Positions 39,101 to 50,600 of a stretch of 64,000 bases of DNA are shown here, in pieces. Positions within the stretch are counted from its first letter, which is position 1. Each line of letters opens with the position of its first letter. The position numbers and the translations under genes were made by a program. Source of the stretch: Megaleporinus macrocephalus. Taxonomy: Eukaryota > Chordata > Actinopteri > Characiformes > Anostomidae. Under the pieces are notes generated by a model. It worked only from the letters and a program-made list of their open reading frames with translations. It made no database searches and had not been told where the DNA came from. The DNA lies in NCBI GenBank assembly GCA_021613375.1, contig CM038726.1, positions 3,237,546 through 3,301,545 of the forward strand, in the 5' to 3' direction.

Positions 39101-40840
39101 CCACAGGACACTGCTGTCTGGATAGTTTTGGTTGGTGAACTATGATTCTCAGTCCAGCAGTGATGCTAAAGTGTCTGATCCACTCACACCAGCACAACAC
39201 ACACTAACTAACACACCACCACCACGTCAGTGTCACTGAAGTGGTGAGAATGACCCACCTCCCTAATAGTACCTGCTCTGCGGTGGTCCTGTGGTGGTCC
39301 TCATGATTGAAGAACAGGGGATCAAAGTATACATATACAAAGTCTAGGACCGAATCATAGTTTAACCTCAACATGGTTGCCCCAAAACACACATACCTTC
39401 TACGTAGAACATCAGAATACATATGTTCTATGTTCTATGTTCTATGTATCTACACAACCTGACACTTACCTGCAGACTCGTTCTTCAGACTCTCCAGCTC
39501 TCCCTTCACAGCCAACAGTTCACTGGCTTGCGCTTGGAAAACCATAAATAATATGTAATAATATAAGATAATAAATAATTATAATAATATAAAACGTATA
39601 AATAATAATAAATAATAATACACAAAAGCTCAAAACTGGTTTTACTTTATAGAGAACAGTGTTGGGGCTGGAGCCAATCCCATCATAGTGGTTAGTATGG
39701 TGGTGTAGTGGTTAGTATGGTGGTGTAGTGGTTAGTATGGTGGTGTAGTGGTTAGTATGGTGGTGTAGTGGTTAGTATGGTGGTGTAGTGGTTAGTATGG
39801 TGATGTAGTGGTTAGTACGGTGGTGTAGTGGTTAGTATGGTGGTGTAGTGGTTAGTACGGTGGTGTAGTGGTTAGTATGGTGGTGTAGTGGTTAGTATGG
39901 TGGTGTAGTGGTTAGTACGGTGGTGTAGTGGTTAGTACGGTGGTGTAGTGGTTAGTACGGTGGTGTAGTGGTTAGTATGGTGGTGTAGTGGTTAGTATGG
40001 TGGTGTAGTGGTTAGTACGGTGGTGTAGTGGTTAATGCGGTGGTGTAGTGGTTAGTATGGTGGTGTAGTGGTTAGTATGGTGGTGTAGTGGTTAGTACGG
40101 TGGTGTAGTGGTTAGTATGGTGGTGTAGTGGTTAGTATGGTGGTGTAGTGGTTAGTACGGTGGTGTAGTGGTTAATGCGGTGGTGTAGTGGTTAGTAAGG
40201 TGGTGTAGTGGATAGCATGGTGGTGTAGTGGTTAGTACGGTGGTGTAGTGGTTAGTATGGTGGTGTAGTGGTTAGTATGGTGGTGTAGTGTTAGTATGGT
40301 GGTGTAGTGGATAGCATGGTGGTGTAGTGGTTAGTATGGTGGTGTAGTGGTTAGTATGGTGGTGTAGTGGTTAGTATGGTGGTGTAGTGGTTAGTAAGGT
40401 GGTGTAGTGTTAGTATGGTGGTGTAGTGGATAGCATGGTGGTGTAGTATACCACCGTGCTATCCACTTTGTATAGTGTTTCCATTCATTTCTTTCAAGTC
40501 ATGAAGTTTTTCACTCGTTTAGAGAAAGAAGAGTCAGTAGACTGGACCGAGTTTAAGTCTGGACTCTCACTGGACCCAAACAGTCAGTTAGAAGTATGTA
40601 ATGTGAACCTGACCAGACCACCGGTCACATACCTGCATTCTCGTTCTGCACCCTTGCCAACTCGGACTTCAGCTCCACTAATGTCGCTCCTTGCTGGTCA
40701 ACCAGGTCCTTCAGGCTCTGCAGCTCTGCAGAGATGTCCCGTTGGATGAATGAGCTGGTCTCCTGTCCCTGAGTGTCCTTCACGCAGTCCGGTAAGAGAC
40801 AAGAAAGCAAAAGCAGAGAAGCGACAGCAGCTCTCGCCAT
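36138..40840 (-). CDS. C1q gene E, complete, four coding exons (229 aa)
   Basis: Secreted C1q-domain protein, second subtype. Exons are 40840-40633, 39532-39470, 38792-38661 and 36424-36138 (stop included), with GT-AG borders and phase 1 introns. Signal peptide about residues 1-20 (MARAAVAS start), then [10 protein letters not shown] and a coiled coil with the LVELKSEL stretch. The 63-base middle exon adds 21 residues, exactly three heptads. The C1q domain is about 94-229 with [19 protein letters not shown] and FSGFLIFPM. Intron 3 holds a Tc1 relic and a 51-bp array, and intron 1 holds an inverted 20-bp satellite. No canonical AATAAA was seen just downstream; AATAAG near 36085 is a possible variant signal. 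A second, degenerate copy of its 5' end lies upstream at 41166-41350. Confidence 0.93.
36597..36765. repeat. Dispersed repeat, copy in intron 3 of gene E
   Basis: Nearly identical to 58148-58300 beyond the 3' end of gene G (for example AGGTTCCAGATTTCTCCTGG and ATCTTGATTTATCTTAATGA). The flanks differ, so it is an interspersed element or a local duplication. Family unknown. Confidence 0.85.
36805..37312. repeat. 51-bp tandem repeat in intron 3 of gene E (~10 copies)
   Basis: CTACTTACTCTATTAATACT and TTAATATTTAATAATAAAGT repeat every 51 bases. Confidence 0.95.
37555..38610 (-). mobile_element. Tc1-like transposon relic with broken transposase
   Basis: On the minus strand the transposase starts near 38238 with [18 protein letters not shown] and continues in another frame with [20 protein letters not shown] (helix-turn-helix), then DETKIDFFG (DDE region) and HGGGSIMVW, then QQD near 37560, where the copy is truncated. 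At least one frameshift lies near 38180. The right end CAGGGATGTTC (38610-38600) is followed by TA, as expected for a Tc1 target. The left end and its inverted repeat are missing. It is inactive and lies in intron 3 of gene E. Confidence 0.88.
38960..39390. repeat. Dispersed repeat, longer copy
   Basis: Contains CTGCTGCTGCACAGTTTGAG, CAGCACAACACACACTAACT and TACCTGCTCTGCGGTGGTCC. A piece occurs in reverse at 12893-13035. From memory this family is frequent in otophysan fish genomes. It lies in intron 2 of gene E. Confidence 0.65.
39690..40450. repeat. 20-bp satellite in intron 1 of gene E (inverse of 6100-9980)
   Basis: About 38 copies of GTTAGTATGGTGGTGTAGTG, the reverse complement of the 3.9-kb array at 6100-9980, with the same kind of variants (TAC/TAT) and a few 19-bp units near its right end. 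Confidence 0.97.
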
Positions 40841-41103
40841 TGTTACAGGACGATCCTCACTCTGTGTAGTACGTGTATGTGGGATTTGCCAAAGTTGGGT
40901 GGACTTTGATTAGTTTGTAGTCCCGATGATTGAGCCAAGAGCTCAACAGAGGAACACAGCCATGCACCCTGTTTGCTTTGAGGCAGATAGATTTGGGCTT
41001 GCAAACAATGAAATGCAGTTAACAACAACCCTTGACCTCCTGCCCATAGAGTGCACAAGTGTCCACTTGGCTGGCATGTATAATAGTGGAGTCTTACACT
41101 TTC

Positions 41104-41165
41104 GCGTCACACTAATATCCAGAGTGTGACTGGCGGACTCAATAAGGTCCTGGTAGGTTGTCACA
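41104..41165 (-). mobile_element. Small Tc1-type transposase C-terminal scrap
   Basis: Minus strand encodes VTTYQDLIES, the same motif as VTTYQDLTES in the fragment at 60889-61060. It is only a remnant, joined directly to a degenerate copy of the gene E 5' end. Confidence 0.45.
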
Positions 41166-41350
41166 AGTAAATGGCAGAGAAACAACAGCAGATCTTACCA
41201 TTGTCACAGGATCCTTCCGGCACAGTCTCTCCCAATTTGCAGTGCTTGTATGCCAGAGTTCGGTGGACTTTGGTCCGTGTGTAAAATTAATGATTCAGCC
41301 AGCAGTTCAGCGGAAGAACACAGCAATGCATCCTGTGCACTTTGAAGCGT
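41166..41350 (-). pseudogene. Degenerate duplicate of gene E exon 1 start and 5' flank
   Basis: Aligns with 40815-40985. The minus strand has ATGGTAAGATCTGCTGTTG against ATGGCGAGAGCTGCTGTCG of gene E, preceded by the same GACAATGG/AACAATGG context and the same GGTGGACTTTGG upstream words. The coding match stops after about ten codons at the Tc1 scrap, so no signal peptide survives. It is the promoter-proximal half of a duplication whose other half lies beyond the 20-bp array at 44181-44330. Confidence 0.75.
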
Positions 41351-44180
41351 AAGATTTGGTTGTGGAAGGAAAGATTTGGTTGTGGAAGGAAAGATTTGGT
41401 TGTGGAAGGACAGATCTGGTTGTGGAAGGAAAGATTTGGTTGTGGAAGGACAGATTTGGTTGTGGAAGGACAAATCTGGTTGTGGAAGGACAGATTTGGT
41501 TGTAGAAGGACAGATTTGGTTGTGGAAATATAGATTTGGTTGTGGAAGGAAAGATTTGGTGGTGGAATGAAAAGATTTGGTTGGGGAAGGAAAGATTTGG
41601 TTGGGGAAGGAAAGATTTGGTTGTGGGTGGATAGATTTGGTTGTAGAAGGACAGATTAGGTTGTGGAAAGAAAAGATTTGGTGGTGGAAGGAAAGATTTG
41701 GTTGTGGAAGGACAGATATAGTTGTGGAAAGATATATTTGGTTGTGGAAGGACAAATTTGTTTGTGGAAGGACAGATTTGGTTGTGGAAGGACAGATTTG
41801 GTTGTGGAAGGACAGATTTGGTTGTAGTAGGACAGAGTTGGTTGTGGAAGGAAAGATTTGGTTGTGGAAGGAAAGATTTGGTTGTGGAAGGAAAGATTTG
41901 GTTGTGAAAGGACAGATATGGTTGTGAAAGGAAAGATTTGGTTGTGAAAGGAAAGATTTGGTTGTGAAAGGACAGATTTGGTTGTGAAAGGAAAGATTTG
42001 GTTGTGGAAGGACAGATTTGGTTGTGGAAGGACAGATTTGGTTGTGGAAGGAAAGATTTGGTTGTGAAAGGACAGATTTGGTTGTGGAATGAAATAAATT
42101 GGTTGTGGAAGGACAGATTTGGTTGTGGAAGGAAAGATTTGGCTGTAGAAGGACAGAGTTGGTTGTGGAAGGAAAGATTTGGTTGTGGAAGGAAAGATTT
42201 GGTTGTGGAAGGAAAGATTTGGTTGTAGAAGGACAGATTTGGTTGTGGAAGGAAAGATTTGGTTGTGGAAGGAAAGATTTGGTTGTGGAAGGAAAGATTT
42301 GGTTGTGGAAGGAAAGATTTGGTTGTGGAAGGAAAGATTTGGTTGTGGATGGAAAGATTTGGTTGTGGAAGGAAAGATTTGGTTGTGGAATGAAAGCTTT
42401 TGTTGTGAAAGGAAAGATTTGGTTGTGAAAGTAAAAAATATTTGGTTGGTGAAGGAAATATTTGGTTGTGGAAGGAAAGATTTGGGTGTGGAAGGAAAGA
42501 TTTGGTTGTGGAAGGAAAGATTTGTTTGTGGAATGAAAAGATTTGTTTGTGAAAGGAAAGATTTGGTTGTGGAAGGACAGATTTGGTTGTGAAGGGAAAG
42601 ATTTGGTTGTGAAAGGAAAGATTTGTTTGTGGAATGAAAAGATTTGTTTATGAAAGGAAAGATTTGGTTGTGGAAGGACAGATTTGGTTGTGAAAGGAAA
42701 GATTTGGTTGTGAAAGGACAGATTTGGTTGTGGAATGAAAATATTTGGTTGTGGAAGGAAAGATTTGGTTGTGAAAGGACAGATTTGGTTGTGGAAGGAA
42801 ATATTTGGTTGTGAAAGGACCGATTTGGTTGTGGAATGAAAAAAATTGGTTGTGGAAGGACAGATTTGGTTGTGGAAGGATAGATTTGGTTGTAGAAGGA
42901 CAGATTTGGTTGTGGAAGGAAAGATTTGGTTGTGGAAATACAGATTTGGTTGTTGAAGGAAAGATTTGGTTGTGGAAATATAGATTTGGTTGTGGAATGA
43001 AAAGATTTGGTTGTGAAAGGAAAGATTTGGTTGTGAAAGGACGGATTTGGTTGTGGAAGGATAGATTTGGTTGTAGAAGGACAGATTTGGTTGTGGAAGG
43101 AAAGATTTGGTTGTGGAAATACAGATTTGGTTGTGGAAGGAAAGATTTGGTTGTGGAAATATAGATTTGGTTGTGGAATGAAAAGATTTGGTTGTGAAAG
43201 GAAAGATTTGGTTGTGAAAGGAAAGATTTGGTTGTGAAAGGACCGATTTGGTTGTGGAATGAAAATATTTGGTTGTGGAAGGACAGATTTGGTTGTGGAA
43301 TGAAAATATTTGGTTGTGGAAGGAAAGATTTGATTGTGAAAGGACAGATTTGGTTGTGGAAGGACAGATTTGGTTGTGGAAGGAAAGATTTGGTTGTGAA
43401 AGGACAGATTTGGTTGTGGAATGAAAAAAATTGTTGTGGAAGGACAGATTTGGTTGTGGAAGGAAAGATTTGGTTGTGGAATGAAAAAAATTGGTTGTGG
43501 AAGGACAGATTTGGTTGTGGAAGCAAAGATTTGGTTGTGGAATGAAAAAAATTGGTTGTGGAAGGAAAGATTTGGTTGTGGAAGGAAAGATTTGGTTGTG
43601 GAATAAAAAAAATTGGTTGTGGAAGGACAGATTTGGTTGTGGAAGGAAAGATTTGGTTGTGGAAATATAGATTTGGTTGTGGAATGAAAAGATTTGGTTG
43701 TGAAAGGAAAGATTTGGTTGTGAAAGGAAAGATTTGGTTGTGAAAGGAAAGATTTGGTTGTGAAAGGACAGATTTGGTTGTGGAATGAAAATATTTGGTT
43801 GTGGAAGGACAGATTTGGTTGTGGATTGAAAATATTTGGTTGTGGAAGGAAAGATTTGATTGTGAAAGGACAGATTTGGTTGTGGAAGGACAGATTTGGT
43901 TGTGGAAGGAAAGATTTGGTTGTGAAAGGACAGATTTGGTTGTGGAATGAAAAAAATTGGTTGTGGAAGGACAGATTTGGTTGTGGAAGGAAAGATTTGG
44001 TTGTGGAATGAAAAAAATTGGTTGTGGAAGGACAGATTTGGTTGTGGAAGCAAAGATTTGGTTGTGGAATGAAAAAAATTGGTTGTGGAAGGAAAGATTT
44101 GGTTGTGGAAGGAAAGATTTGGTTGTGGAATAAAAAAAATTGGTTGTGGAAGGACAGATTTGGTTGTGGAAGGAAAGATT
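41347..44180. repeat. 20-bp minisatellite between genes E and F (2.8 kb)
   Basis: Units of GATTTGGTTGTGGAAGGAAA with many variants (GGACA, GAAAGG, 21-23-bp forms with AATGAAAAAAATT). The minus frame is open for up to 995 codons as a Phe/Ser/Pro/Asn-rich pseudo-repeat, but this follows from composition. It sits inside the duplicated 5' flank of gene E, at the word AGATTTGGGCTTGCAAAC. Confidence 0.96.
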
Positions 44181-44460
44181 TGGGCTTGCAAACATTGAAA
44201 TGCAGTTGATTGTATAAGTAGGTCCAGTGGAGGGGCCTTGAGCCCTTAACCTTCTGCCCACAAAGTATATAGCTATCCTCTTGGTGGGTATCTGTAATAG
44301 TTGAGTTTGATGTGGCCATTCTGGACTGTCCAGGGTGTTTGCTGCCCTACACCAACTGAGCTCTGGGATGGGCTACAGCAACCAGGAGCACACCAGGAGA
44401 GGATCCCTGTGGGGGAAGCGACTTGATTGGAACCGAGTCTGAAATTGTGTTTACAGGGTC
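44181..44460. repeat. Distal half of duplicated gene E flank plus dispersed repeat
   Basis: GATTTGGGCTTGCAAACATTGAAATGCAGTT parallels 40990-41020, and CTTCTGCCCACAAAG parallels CTCCTGCCCATAGAG near 41040. From about 44320 it continues with CTGTCCAGGGTGTTTGCTGC, a word common in dispersed fish repeats. Confidence 0.6.
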
Positions 44461-44537
44461 AAGGGCTGCAGGTGAGCTGGCTAGCTGGCTGAGTTAGTTG
44501 ATCAAATAAAGACAAGAAACTTAGTGCTAAGCGTGAT

Positions 44538-44543
44538 TTTATT
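44538..44543 (-). promoter_or_regulatory. Poly(A) signal AATAAA of gene F
   Basis: AATAAA on the minus strand about 140 bases past the stop codon of gene F. Confidence 0.7.
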
Positions 44544-44679
44544 TAGAGCTTAGTTTCAGACAGAAGCTTGAGCGAAACCAGAAACAACTGGATTTGAAGT
44601 CACAAAGTAGATCCAGCACTGTAACCGCATCAGAACGGCAGGGAGATCAAAGCCTATCAGGGAATGCTCTTCGGCTCTT

Positions 44680-47600
44680 TCACATGGGAAAAAGAAAGAA
44701 GCCGCTGAAACTGGTGCGGTAGTGCAAATCATCCCAGAGCACGTACTTGGCCGGGAGCTTGGTGTGCACCTGATCTCCCGCCGCCAGCTCCAGGGTGATT
44801 CCGGTGGAGACGTCTTTTGCTAGGCCATTAAAGCTGTTTTCACCCAGATGAACCAGCCATTGTCCGTTTTTGTACAGGTTCACTCCTATAATGTATTCCT
44901 TGTGATAGTACACACTGCCCGTGAACCGGAAATAGTAGACCCCTCGGACCGGAGCTGTGAAGACCCCTGCAGTGAGACATACACAGGAATTACAGGTCTT
45001 CATTCCCAAAGCTGGGAAGCTTTTTACATGTTGAAGCCCTGTTGGAGCTGGATTAGTATCGTTATCTGGGCACGTGGTGTAACCTGAGTAGAGATTTGAA
45101 GTCAAAACGCTTGCAATTGGAGAAACACATGAGATTCAAAATCAGCTGCTTGTGTCATGCTGTTGCACCAGCACCAAATCTGGAAGCATCAGTATCGGCG
45201 ATGGGAATGCCGATACCTATGCCCAACTCCACCAAGCTCTTTCTGATACTTGCCCAAGTAGAACGAACTGAAAGGTGTGGGAGACGAGCAGCAGTAAAAA
45301 AAGCTCATGGTTAAATCTGGGGTTTTGAAACGTCTTTGGGTTTTGAAACGTCTTAACACTTGCTGTCCAAATCGTAGCTTTCTTTCTTGACAGATGCTAC
45401 TCAACAGTTTTGAAATGTATTCCAATTCAATTCAAGTTTATTCGTGTAGCGCTTTTCACAACCATGTTGTCACAAAGCAGGTTTGAAAACAGTTTTGACA
45501 GTTTAAGAAGCTAAAAACCAAAGAAAAGAGTCTCTGTTTGAAATCTGGATATCAAAGCTTTAGAAGCTGCACAGGTAGAGGCGGTCTCTGCCACACCTAC
45601 TCAAGTTTTAATGTGCCAAGCAAGTGCAGCCCAGCCGGTAATTGAAGTCTATAGTTTGTGTTAATGGTGTTACCTGTCGACGGGCTGTAGGCGTTTCCAA
45701 CGTTTGTAATGACGTTTGTGTAGATCAGACGGGTCTCTGAACCGTATGGTCCTCTAAGTCCAGAAGGAAGGCCTAGACCAGCTGAGAAAGCCACCTTCGT
45801 CCCCCCTGTAATTGGAGCAGAGGAGTGTAAGACACTAAACACATTCAAACACATGAACATAGCATACAAATTTCTGAATGGACCAATAGAATCGCTCCAC
45901 AAGGGCTGGGAAAGAGTTCGGAAAGAGTTCTTCATTGGACAGCAATCATATGTTGGCTTGATGTTTGTGTACGACCTTCTTTTCACCAACCACCCCAGGC
46001 CTAAATCCCTGGCACCCCCAAGATGGTTCTCCCAGGGTTCTACAGGAAAGAACCCTCAAGGATAAACCTTTGCCTGATTTAAAGGCTTCTCGTGAAAGAG
46101 TTCAGATTGGTGGAGGGTGACCACTGTGGTTAACCACTGTGGTTAATGAGAGTAGCAGCTCTGGGGAAAAAGCTGGTAGCATGTCTGGTTGTGCTGGTCT
46201 TGATGGTCCTAAATCGTCTGCCAGAGGGAAGTGTCTGGAAGATGTGATGTCCAGGATGGGAACTGTGGTCCAGAAGGTTCTACAGAACATCAATTAGGCA
46301 AAGGGTTCCCAGAGGGTTCCGTGTTTTTTTTACTATAGAACCTCTTTTTAAGTGTGCACAGAGTTTAACTGAACCAGGGACGCGAGGAAAAGAAGCCGCC
46401 TTGACTGAATAACTTATACCAACTATGTATCTGTACGTCAGGCTTTATAAGATATTATTCATAATATATTACACATTATATATTAACAGTGTTTAATAAG
46501 TGGAAAGTATAATGCAGTATAAAGCCTAAGGTTATGAACTCATATACTCTTGCCTCATAAAGTGTTATGCATGTTAATATAATTATTTATAAGAAATTAT
46601 ACAGCAACACACCCAGCTTTATAAGATATTATTCATGCTATATAACACATTATATATTAACAGTGTTTAATAAGTAAATAGTATAATGCAGTATGAAGCC
46701 TAAGGTTATGAACTCATATACTCTTGCTTTATAGAGTATTATGTATGTAAATATCTACTTATAAGCAATTATACAGCAACATGCCTGCCTTTATAAGATA
46801 CTGTATATGCTATAACATGCATTATAAGTTTACAGTGTTTAATAAGTGGATATTATAATTCAATATGAAGCCTAAAGTTATGAAATCATATACTCTTGCC
46901 TTATAAAGTGTTATGCATGTTAATATAATTATTTATAAGAAATTATACAGCAACACACCCAGCTTTATAAGCTATTATTCATGCTATATAACACATTACA
47001 TATTAACAGTGTTTAATAAGTGGATATTATAATTCAATATGAAGCCTATCGTTATGAAGTCATATTCTCTTGCCTTATAAAGTGTTATGCATGTAAATAT
47101 AGCTACTTATAAACAATTATACAAGAACATGCCTGGCTTTATAAGATATTGTATATGCTATTATATGCATTATAGGTTTACATTGTTTGAATACATGGAT
47201 AGTATAATGCAGTATGAAGCCAAACATTATGAACTCATACTCTTGTCTTATAAAGTGTTATGCATGTTAATATAACTACTTATAAACAATTGTACAGCAA
47301 CATTTTAGTGGACAGGAGTGGTCCAGGATTCGGTTTTAACTCTACTCTTTCACTATATAAAAAGATTGGACCCTTGCCCCTTCAATCCCACCATCCTGAC
47401 ACCGGACCTGGTCTGGAATGCATTCTGGGTGACAAGCCCAGCTTTTCAAGCGAGGTCTGCACCAGCAAGTGGAACTCACTGCTGTGGAACCTGTGATGTG
47501 AACTTGAATGTGCATTTACCTGAATGTTCTCCAGCCTTCTTCAGGGTTTCCAGAACAAGCTTCATGGCACTCAGCTCATTCAATTGTACTGGGAAGGAAA

Positions 47601-50600
47601 ACAATCAAAGATCTTCAGCATCTCTCAAGTCTACACCAGCTCTGACTGCCCTTGAGCTTCAGACAGTAAAGTCAGGTTCCATAACGCGTTATAACTGTTC
47701 AGTTACAAGTTTTAATATGCAAAACAAGCTGCTGGGTTTTAGCTAAGTGGGTAGCCACTGTTGTGTTGGGTCTGGGTTTTATAGAGGAAGCATACTAGAA
47801 GCCTGTTGTAGTGCATGACAGTGTTTTAATGAGTGGATGTTATGATGCATCATGAAGCCTATCATAATAAAGTTATATATGCATGTGATTACTTAATAAC
47901 TACTTATAAGAAGTTGTATACCTGTATGCCAGGCAATATAAGCTATTATGTATGCTATACAATGCATTATATGTTATAATGCATCATGAAGCCTGACAAA
48001 CTCCTCAAACTCCATATACCTTTTGCTTTATAAAGCATTATGTATGTAATTATAACTACTTATAAGCAATATTATAGCTGTATGCTAGATATTATAAGCT
48101 ATTATCCATAGTATATTACATATTATATATTTACAGTGTTCTAGTAAGTGTATATTATAATGCATCATAAAGCCTAACATAATAAAGTCATACTTTTTGC
48201 TTTATAAAGTGTTATTCATGCACTTATAACTACTTATAAGCAACTATGTAGCTGTATGCCAGGCATTATAAACTATTATTCATGCTATATTATGCACTAT
48301 ATTTTTACAGTGCTATAATGAGTGGATATTATAACGCCAATTAAAGCCTAACTTTATAAAGTCAAATAATTTCACATTGGCATTATGCATGTAATTACTT
48401 ATTAACTACTTATAAACAGTTATATATACCTGTATAGCAAGCATTATAAGATATTATTTATGCACTATATGTTTACAGGTTTCTAATTAATGGATGTTAT
48501 AATGCATCATGAAGCCTGACATTACAAAGCCATAGACTTTTGCATTGTGCATGTAATTATAACTATTTGTAATCAATTACATAGCTGTATGCTAGGTATT
48601 ATAGTCTATTATCCATGCTATATCACACATCACATGTTTACAGCGATCTAATGTGTGGATATTATAATGCATCATAAAGCCTAATATAATAAAGTCATAT
48701 ACTCTTGATTTAGAAAGTGTTATACATGCACTTATAACTACTTATAAGCAGTTCTATAACTGTATGCCAGGCATTATAAGCTATTATCCATGGTATATTA
48801 CCCATTATGTGTTTACAGTGATCTAATAAGCGTATATTATGATGCATTATAAAGCCTAACATAATAAAGTCATATAATTTTACATTAGCATTTTGCATGT
48901 AATTACTTATTTACTACTTATAAGTAGTTGTATACCTTTATGCCAGGCATTATAAGCTATTATCCATGGTATATTACCCATTATGTGTTTACAGTGATCT
49001 AATAAGCATATATTATGATGCATTATAAAGCCTAACATAATGAAGTCATATACTTTTGCTTTATAAAGTGTTATGCATGTAATTATAACTACTTATAAGT
49101 AATTATATAGCTGTATACCAGGTACTATAAGGTATTATTAATGCTATATTACACGTTAAAAGGTATTAACCTTGCTATAATATGCATTCTATGTTTACAG
49201 TGTGCAAATAAATGGATGTTATAATGCATCATGCAACCTAACATCATAAAATCATATACTTTCACTTCGTTAAGTGTTATGCTTGTAATTAAAACTACTT
49301 ATAAGTAATTATATAGCTGTATGCCTGGCATTACAAGGTAATATATGCTGTATAATGCTTTATAGATGCATGTAATCTCTCCCACGTTATATTCCTTGAA
49401 GTAGTTTAGTGAAGAATATCACCAACAAAGAAATAATCAAAGAATTTAAATTAAATTAAAACCAGTTTTAATTACAGTAGAAGCAAATGGGTGGTTTTAC
49501 CTGCAAACAGTGCCTTCAGGTTCCTCACCTCGCTGTCAGAAACTGTTAACATGGTCTGTATGTTATTGAGCGTAATTCTGTCTGTCGGAGCTGTGGATGG
49601 AAGGCAGTGTGGAGCTGGTAACTACAAGGCACCTTAGAAACCAACTAAACAACTTGAAATTGAGTCGAACCAGTTAACGAATCAAAATACCTGATTTCTC
49701 CTTCGCCAGCCTCTCCAACTCTTGCTTATTGGCGGCAACAGCTGTGTTCACAGCGGCGAGTGATGCTGTATTAGCTGTAATAGGATGGTAGAAACATGCC
49801 AATATGAATTACAGTTCAATACTATATATAACACACAGGTGGGGTTTACTTCTAGGGTTCGGGTTGGGTCACTAACAGCTCAGCCATAGGTTCCACACAC
49901 AGTGAGGGTTTCCCAGGAACATCTCGACCAGATCCTAACACTTCCTTGTCCTGACCACTCACCAGGTTTATCACCAGTCTAGCATTTACGGGAGCCGCTG
50001 GGACTTCAGCTTCAGTACCTACGAGTGTGCTGGATCTACATTATCATCTGAAACATCTGTGGGTCAATGATAGAACCTGTACGTCTCCAACCGGATCTCA
50101 TCTTGTATCCAGACTAGACGCCCAACAGGGAATTGGAGCCTTCTTTCAAACGTACAGTTTTCCCCACAATAAACATCTCTCACTTACATACATCATCATT
50201 ACCTTCAAACATCTAGAGCTTCATTCAATTCCAACAACTATCAACACCTCAACGTTTACCTGCAACTTCTCTCCGGAGACTCCTCACATCGTCCTCAGTG
50301 TCAGATACTTTCTTCTTGAAAGCTAATTATATAGAAATATGTAGATTTTTGAAGTTATTTAACTGGAGAACAGTTATTATAGACACAATCTAATCAGTGT
50401 TGGCCATGTTTCCAAAATTCTATTCTGTACAGAGCAGATAGTGTATTTACCTTCATTGTCTTTCTTCAGTTGCTCCACGTCTTTCTCAGTGGCCGCCAGT
50501 CTGGTTCCTACGGCTGATATCTCAGCCTGTTGTGCTGTTGTTATGATGACAGGTCAATAACATACATTTAATATACCAGTACTGGTGGGGTAGTCAGTGA

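Noticed and set aside
41204..44319. Open frames of 995, 887 and 537 codons on the minus strand
   Set aside because: Pure GATTTGGTTGTGG minisatellite read in several frames.
49984..50031. Possible mini-exon on the minus strand (TAG acceptor, 29 bases, GTAAAT donor)
   Set aside because: Its length is not compatible with phase 1 on both sides and it would break the gene F frame.
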